Shown here piece by piece: positions 57,326 to 64,000 of a stretch of 64,000 bases of DNA (its first letter is position 1; each line of letters begins with the position of its first letter). The position numbers and the translations under genes are program-made. Source of the DNA: Asterias amurensis (taxonomy: Eukaryota; Echinodermata; Asteroidea; Forcipulatida; Asteriidae); assembly GCF_032118995.1 (NCBI RefSeq), contig NC_092648.1, forward strand, positions 449,001 through 513,000. Direction: 5' to 3'. Below the pieces are notes generated by a model that saw only the letters and a program-made list of their open reading frames with translations, was not told the DNA's origin and did no database searches.

Positions 57326-57689
57326 ACCTTTGAACGTTTGGCGGAAAACAGATAAAGAAATCCCAAAGCCCCCATTCCACTTGTAAGATTTAAACATATA
57401 TTATAAAGCTTTAATTTCTCCTTACCCCTTGTTAAAAACAGCCATCGCACCTTCCAGAAACGAATAAAATTTGTTAATTATCGGATGGGAAATATTGATT
57501 GACTTTTAAATTCTCCTTACCTTTACAAGAAACGTCTGTCGTATTCTTTACGTGTCGTCCATTTATCTTCAGGGGACATTGTTCTTCTATTAAACAATCC
57601 ATATCCCGCTGGTTAAAACACTGATTGATAATTAATAAATAAGTGCAGTACATGCAAGTAGAAATCTTAGATCATCCCCATTAAAACTA

Positions 57690-57960
57690 AATGGTGTCGT
57701 CCTGTAAAAGCTCCGCCCATTTACTGCCTTGTTTGGTGATGTGCCAATGAAAAGTTTCGGCTTTTGTTATGCAAATGAGAACGGGTGGCGTGACCTAAGG
57801 CCATGGGCTGGGTTTTTTTCTGCTTCTAGCTTCTTGCCGTGCGTGAAACTTGAACTTTCTAGAAACAATGCCTGGCATCAAAAAGTGTCCATCACTTTGC
57901 TAAAGAAATGTGTGTGTTTTTTATCGCAATTCCGAGAGTAACTACTGGAAAAGTGCGACG
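57690..57960 (+). promoter_or_regulatory. Candidate promoter and 5' exon, plus strand
   Basis: gttatgcaaatgag holds an octamer-like ATGCAAAT. actttctagaaac holds TTCTAGAA, a two-unit heat-shock element. aagtgcgacg at 57960 is followed exactly by gtaagt, a strong donor. No coding exon downstream was identified. May be the first exon of a gene continuing rightward. Confidence 0.35.
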
Positions 57961-57964
57961 GTAA

Positions 57965-58890
57965 GTTGAGAATTTCCTTGTCTTATGAACTAAAGTGTAC
58001 AAAAGTATTTTTATTCGCATAGAAGGAGGAGTTTGGAAAGTTTTCTTCCCAAAAAGTGACAGGTTTGAGACGCATTAGTTTATGCGTTGTTCAGTCCAGA
58101 GGCAGCCAACATTTTTATTGAAAATTGCGGGTGCGAATTACCAAACAGGAATTCATTTGTCTCATTATTTTGTTAAAAGAAATTACTGTAAATCTTTTTA
58201 AAGGTTTAGAGCACGACCTTGCGCGCCTGCTGCGCGAAAACTGTAAAATTGTTTGTGTTCTCTGTGTTGTTGGGTCCATGTACCATGACGTACGCGGCAT
58301 GTGCAGCGTCGTCAGAATCTCAATTTAATCTTTCCTCATGTTTCATGGTTCGTCGCAATAGTCAAGAAAAACAACAAAGTTACGGGTTGTAACAACCCGC
58401 CAAACAATTCCCTTTCCTCTTGGACTTTAGCTGACTAAAAATTATCCTTTGGTAGTAGAAGAAATATTTTTTTTTAATACATTAAACATTTGCTCCAAGA
58501 GTATTCGAATACGCAAAGAAGTACATTGCCGTTTGCTCAATTTGGTACTTTCACAAATGCGCCCTCTTTTGGCTAAAATATCTGAAATAATTACCGTTTT
58601 TCATATGGTTTAGTGAAGTTAAAATTTTAATTTCTGACGAGAAAAGGTATCAATTGTGTATCAGATACCAATACCATTGTACATTGGCTGAACTTGGTCC
58701 AATTTAGAGTACATAAGCACATCTATTTGAATAAACTGTCAAATTTGGATAAGTAAACCAAAATAGATGGCAAATTCAGACCCACTTCTAGCTGGGGCTC
58801 CGCAATGAAGAAAGAAGATTTTCTGAAACATTTGATGTTGGTTGTCTTTTTTTTTTGGTGCTAAAGTTAATGTGCAATGCTTTGTAAAAT
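57965..58890. other. Non-coding stretch, nothing firm
   Basis: Possible first intron of the candidate gene above. Short random ORFs only. Confidence 0.35.
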
Positions 58891-58900
58891 GGCTCGTACC

Positions 58901-60186
58901 CAGTGGCGTAACTAGACATTTTCATTTGGTGGGGCAAGTGGGGGCAAAGATTAAATTTGGGGGGGGGGGGGGGCCAAAGAAGTGCAAGATTATTTTTAAA
59001 TATGTTAACTGATATATAGTTGATACACACCAATGCAGTTCTAAAACAGTCTATAGTCAGCATGTAACAAAAGATTGCGAAAACAACAAAATCTTAGAGA
59101 ACATGTCATTTTGTATAAGATAAAACTTTTTGACTGTATAAAAGGATTAAATTACCAACTGTGGTCAACAAGTACCAATTTAGAGTTGTACACGGTATTC
59201 TCAACTAGACTTTGTGGGTGTGTAAATACCCAAAACATAATAATATTAGGCCAAGTAAAAATAGAAAAATAGAAATGTTTAGCGTCCCCGCCCGCTTCCT
59301 TTTTACAGGACACCTCTTTTTTTTCTTAAGTTTTTTTATGCATATTTTTTTTTTCTTTTTTTTTTTGAAAAAGGGTTATTTTAAATGATCTCAGCAAAAA
59401 AAAAAAAAAAATCTGAATGTCTTGTCTGAATGCCTTGACCAACTGTTTCATTAATGTTTTGTGTATTTCAGCAGCAGAAAAAAAACAGTTGATATTTGAC
59501 ATTCATGGCGACCATCTTGAAATAAAAAATTAAAAAGCCCCTCCTCCTTCCTTATTTTTGAGAAACCCAGACACTAAACATGTTTCTTTTTTTACTCGGC
59601 CTTATTGTAACAAGTGTAAGCCAAAAACACAGGATCGAAATTGTGGGTGTTTAATAATCACATTTTAGTTACGAAACGGATATTTAAAAATAATAGGCCT
59701 ACCTCTCAATTGCACCGCTTGCTTCAAAGGAGAAGAAATGGTCTAAGCAACCTTTTTCGCTGGCCATTTTTGTGCTGTAGTAAATTTCTCTGTAGTGCAT
59801 CTGACCATGGAGGTAGAAATTTCTACCTCCATGATCTGACTTTGTGTTTGCGGAGCTATTGGTCTGCGTTCAGACCACCACGTATTTAACAGAACTTTGT
59901 CACATCCTGCACTCTCTGTAACCGCAAAACCACAACAAACATTTACCGCCAATACGATCGCGCGCGTTTCCACGCATCTTTCATGTTATAGTCCACATAG
60001 GGCCCACTGATAATGAATATAAGTTTTCCGTTTTACGACAGCATTTTATGCAGCCTTAAACGATTTATATATAAGGCCTATAAGAATATACTTATCTCTG
60101 ATTTCATATGGGGGGGCAAGAGGGGGGCAAGGGTTCTGAGCGGGGGGGCCGGCGCCCCCCCTGCCCCCCCTCTGGTTACGCCACTG
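58901..60186. mobile_element. Complete non-autonomous hAT-like transposon (1286 bp)
   Basis: The termini CAGTGGCGTAACTAGA and TCTGGTTACGCCACTG are inverted repeats with one mismatch in 16. It is flanked by identical CTCGTACC at 58893-58900 and 60187-60194, the 8-bp target duplication of hAT elements. The interior has no transposase-like ORF. It holds G-rich runs near both ends and a perfect 28-bp palindrome at 59806-59833. Confidence 0.92.
59806..59833. repeat. Perfect 28-bp palindrome
   Basis: CATGGAGGTAGAAA followed by its exact reverse complement with no loop, in the middle of the hAT-like element. Confidence 0.97.
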
Positions 60187-60959
60187 CTCGTACCCATGAA
60201 CTTCTGTAATCTTTTTGTTCAGTCATGCTTTATTTTGGAAGGAGTACGCTGCAGGAGGCCAACATGGCATTTTTTGGTCGAAGTAGCAATCCCGATAACA
60301 AATCGTTTATGTACAAAAAAGGCATTTTCCCTTTTTATTCTTTTTTTTTTCAGGGAGTGGGGGCACTGGAAATTTGTGCAAACCATTAATCTTATTATAC
60401 AACCAAATTTGTCTGGTTGCAACATTTTTTTTGTCAAGCAGATTTGCTAAGTATTCAAGCAATTGTTGCGAGATGCAAAGTCTTTTGCCAACAAGATTTA
60501 CTAAACGTGTAATTTTCATAATTTCATAAAGCACAAAAACTCGCTCAGCACAGAAGGGTATTGCTTGGAAGAAACAGGTTACCAGGCAAAATTACATTAA
60601 AGTCACCTGGAAGTGGTATTTTGTCAAAATAAAGCTTTTGTCACTAAAATATGTGTTTTGATGAGTGGAATATGAATAAACAACTAACTAAGGTTTACAT
60701 AAATTAGTTTCCATGTTATTTACAAATTAGAAAAAAAGCCCGACCCGAGCGGGCGCTGTTTGTGACGTCAATCGAGGCGGGATGAATCGCATGCAGTGCC
60801 AACACAGCATAGTGACGCTTGGCGCAAGCTAAAAACATGCCCTCAAAGTTGAAACAATTCCTGATTTTTTCACGTTAGGCAAATGCTCCTTTAGGTTCGT
60901 TACGTCTTTCAGGTACCTTCTTCGACTTCCCCACTAGCTGGAAAAATTATTGGGATGGC

Positions 60960-61146
60960 GTCATGTTTTAGAAAAGAACTTTTCTCTTCATGTCAAAATG
61001 TGTAGTGTATTCCGGATTCTCGAAGCACGACGGCTCGAAGTGTTTGCCGCACAGCGCTGGAAAAGACGTCGGACCGGACAACTTGGCAAACTGACACCAT
61101 CTTTAGTTGTTTTGCTGCATCCAGCAGCAATACATCTGGTTGACAT
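60960..61146 (-). pseudogene. Broken inverted copy of the THAP domain
   Basis: The minus strand reads STRCIAAGCSKTTKDGVSL, as in the intact copy, then loses about 80 bp (the W33 region) and shifts frame. The C-x2-H part survives out of frame, antisense to 60990-61080. Several overlapping ORFs here are by-products. Confidence 0.75.
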
Positions 61147-61317
61147 TGCCGGAAAAATGCAAGAAAAAAACTTTTTAAAGCGTACATGTACAAACCCACG
61201 TCCAGGACTTGAATGTACTTGCACATACGTGTGTTCGATGTTCGATCGAGGCAAAGTCTTCCTCGATTGACGTCACAAAAGGGGTAGGCGGAGTCACCCT
61301 CACACAACTTTATTTAA

Positions 61318-62227
61318 AGGCACCTGGAAATAGGATTTTTTTTCTTTTAAACATAAGAGTATATGTTTATTAACAATAAAACAATTTTTTGCGTAATTGT
61401 TTGTCACGATTTATATGTTAAAAAAATTAATTAAGTGCTTGGGGGTTGACTCCGCCTACCCCTTTTGTGACGTAGGAAAAGGAAGACTTTGCCTCGATGC
61501 GTAGATAAACATACGTGCAAAAGTACATGTAATTCTAAGACGTAAGTTTGTACGCTGCGAAAAATTTTTTTTTCTGGCATTTTTTCGGCAATGCCGACCA
61601 GGTGTATTGCTGCTGGATGCAGCAAAACAACTAAAGATGGGGTCAGTCTTCATCTGTTTCCTGCAGATCCCAAGTATAGGCGGTTGTGGGCTGCGAAAGT
61701 CAGATTATCTAGAGCAAAGTGGTCCGGTCCGACGTCTTTTTCAGCGCTATGCAGCGAACACTTCGAGCCGTCGTGCTTCGAATCCGGGATACACCACTCA
61801 TTTGACATGACGAGAAGAGCCATTCTTAAACACGACGCCGTCCCAACAATTTTTCCAGCTAGTGGGAAATCGAAGAAGGTATCTGAAAGACGTAATGTAC
61901 GGGGGCCTGACTACAAATTTTCTCTTCAAATATCGCGCCTTGAATTACGTCACGAACAGCGCCCTCTCGGGTCGGGGCCTACTCGTAAATTTGTAAATAC
62001 AATCAAAACTAATATTTATAAACCTTAGTTAACTTTTTATTCACATTCCTCTCGTTAAAACACATATTTTAGTGACAAAAGCTTTATTTAAAAAAAATAC
62101 CACTTCCAGGTGACTTTAATTTGTTAAACATATAAATCGTCAAAAACAATAACTCAAAAAATTATTTTAATGTTCAGGAACATATACTCTAATGTTTGAA
62201 GGAAAAAAAATCTAATTCCAGGTGCCT
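61318..62227. mobile_element. 910-bp TTAA-flanked element containing the intact THAP ORF
   Basis: Starts AGGCACCTGGAAATAGGATT after TTAA (61314-61317) and ends in its inverse ATCTAATTCCAGGTGCCT before TTAA (62228-62231). Terminal inverted repeats extend about 110 bp (shared agagtatatgtt and cgatttatatgtt). It overlaps the larger palindrome, so the locus is M-arm / THAP / M-arm with a second inverted THAP arm joined at left. Confidence 0.75.
61591..62028 (+). CDS. THAP-domain protein, probable transposon-encoded (145 aa)
   Basis: The N-terminal 88 residues form a THAP zinc-finger, a C2CH DNA-binding domain: C5-x4-C10, C54-x2-H57, the invariant W33 and P27, EHF at 56-58 and the closing AVPTIF at 83-88. 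The start ATG is directly before PTRCIAAGC, the usual THAP position. After residue 95 (GKSKK) a donor-like gtatct occurs, so the ORF tail may be intronic and a catalytic part spliced from elsewhere, or lost. No transposase catalytic domain was seen nearby. It lies within an inverted-repeat element, so it is more likely a transposon relic or domesticable module than a host gene. Confidence 0.75.
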   Translation: MPTRCIAAGCSKTTKDGVSLHLFPADPKYRRLWAAKVRLSRAKWSGPTSFSALCSEHFEPSCFESGIHHSFDMTRRAILKHDAVPTIFPASGKSKKVSERRNVRGPDYKFSLQISRLELRHEQRPLGSGPTRKFVNTIKTNIYKP

Positions 62228-62239
62228 TTAAGTTTGTAG

Positions 62240-62810
62240 TCCGACCCAATTTTTGCTTAGCAAACAAATTTGTCAAGCATGTTTTTTTGCTTCACAGCTA
62301 CATGAAATTGGGCCCTTGTTGCAAACTAAATATTTGCTAAACAGATTTGCTAAGTATTCAAGCCATTGTTGCTAGATGCAAACTGGCTTTTGCAAAACAG
62401 ATTTGCTATAGCGTGCAGAATTTTGCAGAGCAGATATGTGCTAAGCATACGAATAAATTTTTGCAAAGCAGATTTGCTAAGAATTCAAGCCATTGTTTCT
62501 AGATGCAAACTTGTGTTTTTGCCAATTGCTAAGCACGTAGGCCAAGTCATTGTTGTCGGTTCAAACCTAATTTTGCAGAGCAGATACATGCTAAGCGTGC
62601 AAGCTATTCTCAGTTGTTGCAAACAAAAAATTCAGCTGATTTGCTAATCATGCAGGCCGTTATTACTGGTTAAAAAATAACTTTAGCTAAGCAGATTTGC
62701 TAAGCTAGTGTTCAAGCAATTTGCTAGATGCAAACTTGTTGTTGCCAATCAGGTTTATTAACTGTGTAGTAATTCTTGTTAGCTTGAATACTTAGCATTT
62801 GTTTGCAACC
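62240..62810. repeat. Irregular repeats of a GCTAAGCA-type motif
   Basis: Segments agcagatttgctaagtattc, aagccattgtt and ctagatgcaaact recur about every 120 bp with drift. Non-coding. Confidence 0.75.
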
Positions 62811-62864
62811 AGGGCCCAATTTCATGAAGCTGTTTTAAAAGCATGCAGAAATAAACTGCTTTAT

Positions 62865-63665
62865 AGATTTCTTTGCTAAGCGAAAATTGAGTCGGGCACC
62901 AGCCACAACAATACAAACTTAATGTAACTTGGGCTGTAACCTGTTTCTTTTTAGCATACCATTCTGTGCTTAGCGAGTTGTTATGCTTACTGGCTTTATG
63001 AAATGCTGCGCTGTCAGAATGGCTTGCAAATCTGCTAAGCAAAAATGTGTTTGAAACCAGTAAGAATGGCTCGTATGCTAAGCACATCTACTCTGTAAAA
63101 TTTGGTTTGCAACCAATAAGAATAGATTATGCGCTTAGCAAATCCGTTTGTTGTTAAGCAGAAAAACATTTCAAAGCAAAAATTGAGTCGGGCACCATCC
63201 ACAACAAATCAAAACTTAATTTAACTTTGGCTGGTAATGTATTTTTTTAAGCAATACTATTCTGTGCTTAGCGAGTTTTTGTGCTTACAGTCTTTATAAA
63301 ATTGGGCACTGTAAGAATGGCTTGCGCACTAAGCAAAAAATTTCTTTGCTAAGCAAAAATTGAGTCGGGCATCATGCCACAACAAAACAAAACTTAATTT
63401 CACTTTGGCTGGTAATAAATTTTTTAAGCAATACAATTCTGTGCTTAGCGAGTTTTGTGCTTACAGTCTTCATGAAATTGGGCGTTGTAAGAATGGCTTG
63501 CGCACTAAGCAACAATTTTTTTTGCTAAGCAAAAATTGAGTCGGGCATCATGCCACAACAAAACTAACTTAATGTAACTTTGGCTGGTAACGTGTATTTT
63601 CTAAGCAATACTATCCTGTGCGCAGTGAGTTTTTGTGCTGACAACCTTCATTAAAGTGGGCGCTG
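62865..63665. repeat. About 176-bp tandem repeat, three to four units
   Basis: Units start ttgctaagcaaaaattgagt, then cgggca(c/t)cat and ttctgtgcttagcgagtttt. Starts at about 63170, 63347 and 63522, with a diverged earlier unit at 62868. Confidence 0.88.
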
Positions 63666-63879
63666 TGTTCAAACAGACTTGCTAAGCGTGCAAGCCACTG
63701 TTTGCAAACAAATGTTTCCAGAATAAACATGCTAGGGGAGAGCAGATTTGATTTTGAAAGCTTGTTGTCTCGTTTATAAAGTCCTGGTTTTGAAAGGGCA
63801 GACCTACAATCAGGAATTTATGTTATATATTCATTTATTATTATTATGAGTTAATTTTTTTATGTTTTCCTTTTTTGGC

Positions 63880-63893
63880 GGGGGGGGGGGGGG
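63880..63893. repeat. G14 tract
   Basis: Run of 14 G. Beyond it, gagctcctg motifs (63930-63990) appear in both orientations and can pair. Confidence 0.93.
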
Positions 63894-64000
63894 TCACAAA
63901 TCAGTCCTTCGCTTATAGAAATAGAGGGAGCTCTTTTAATCGCGCTCCTGAGAATACTCAGGAGCTCAATTTGAGCTCCTAAAAAATCACTCTTCTTAGA

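Larger units (their letters stand above)
60597..62119. mobile_element. Large palindrome with a THAP domain in each arm
   Basis: Outer ends TTAA-AGTCACCTGGAAGTGG at left and its inverse CCACTTCCAGGTGACT-TTAA at right. The arms (about 60601-61300 and 61440-62115) are inverted copies sharing agcttttgtcactaaaatat, ggtaggcggagt and the THAP coding segment. TTAA at both ends fits the target duplication of Kolobok or piggyBac elements. THAP domains are known in Kolobok and P-type transposases. Confidence 0.82.

Noticed and set aside
60950..61307. Three overlapping ORFs in the left palindrome arm
   Set aside because: They are shadows and frameshifted pieces of the broken THAP copy.

Overview
The window is eukaryotic nuclear DNA: intron-rich, AT-rich and dense in repeats, with no prokaryotic signals. 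The best fit is a marine deuterostome invertebrate, most likely an echinoderm and perhaps a sea star. This rests on the gene structure, the LINE/SINE content with (ATT)n tails, and short palindromic repeats of a kind I associate with echinoderm genomes. It is an inference; no species marker was tested.

The one clear host gene is a POT1 (protection of telomeres 1) orthologue on the minus strand, from the start codon at 52223 to the stop at 37474. I reconstructed 16 coding exons. All 15 introns have GT-AG ends and compatible phases, and the CDS is 3306 nt (1101 aa). An untranslated first exon probably ends at 53938. Against human POT1 (634 aa) it has an extra N-terminal OB-like module (exons 1-3), a 244-aa linker exon made mostly of an in-frame 15-bp minisatellite (exon 4), the two DNA-binding OB folds (exons 5-10), a Ser/Thr/Gln/Arg-rich linker (exon 11), and a C-terminal OB fold with a split CxxC...CxxC zinc site. 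A basic, disordered insert sits where vertebrates carry a Holliday-junction-resolvase-like domain.

Region by region: 1-0.9 kb has tandem copies of an exon-like block that recurs at 55.05 kb. 2-8.1 kb is AT-rich with several short tandem duplications. 8.15-9.0 kb is a 293-bp tandem repeat. 10.87-15.93 kb is a 60-bp minisatellite of about 84 units with higher-order duplication. 17.5-18.0 kb is a 497-bp inverted-repeat element with a perfect 8-bp target duplication. 18-24.1 kb holds duplicated exon-like blocks on the minus strand. 24.9-26.2 kb has retroelement tails. 26.6-30.7 kb is a three-level nest of non-LTR retrotransposons. 31-36.7 kb holds foldback and inverted-repeat elements and a 740-bp tandem duplication. 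36.8-54 kb is the POT1 locus, its introns loaded with SINEs, LINE tails, palindromic elements and two tandem arrays. 55-56 kb has a LINE 3' end. 58.9-60.2 kb is a complete non-autonomous hAT-like element. 60.6-62.2 kb is a large palindrome carrying a THAP zinc-finger domain in each arm with TTAA-flanked ends (Kolobok-like). 62.2-63.7 kb is repeat satellite.

The most notable items are the unusual POT1 architecture, with a protein-coding minisatellite between its OB folds, and the THAP/TTAA foldback element. Apart from POT1, almost everything recognisable is repetitive or mobile DNA. Several candidate promoters and first exons (32.1, 54.1 and 57.9 kb) are noted at low confidence.
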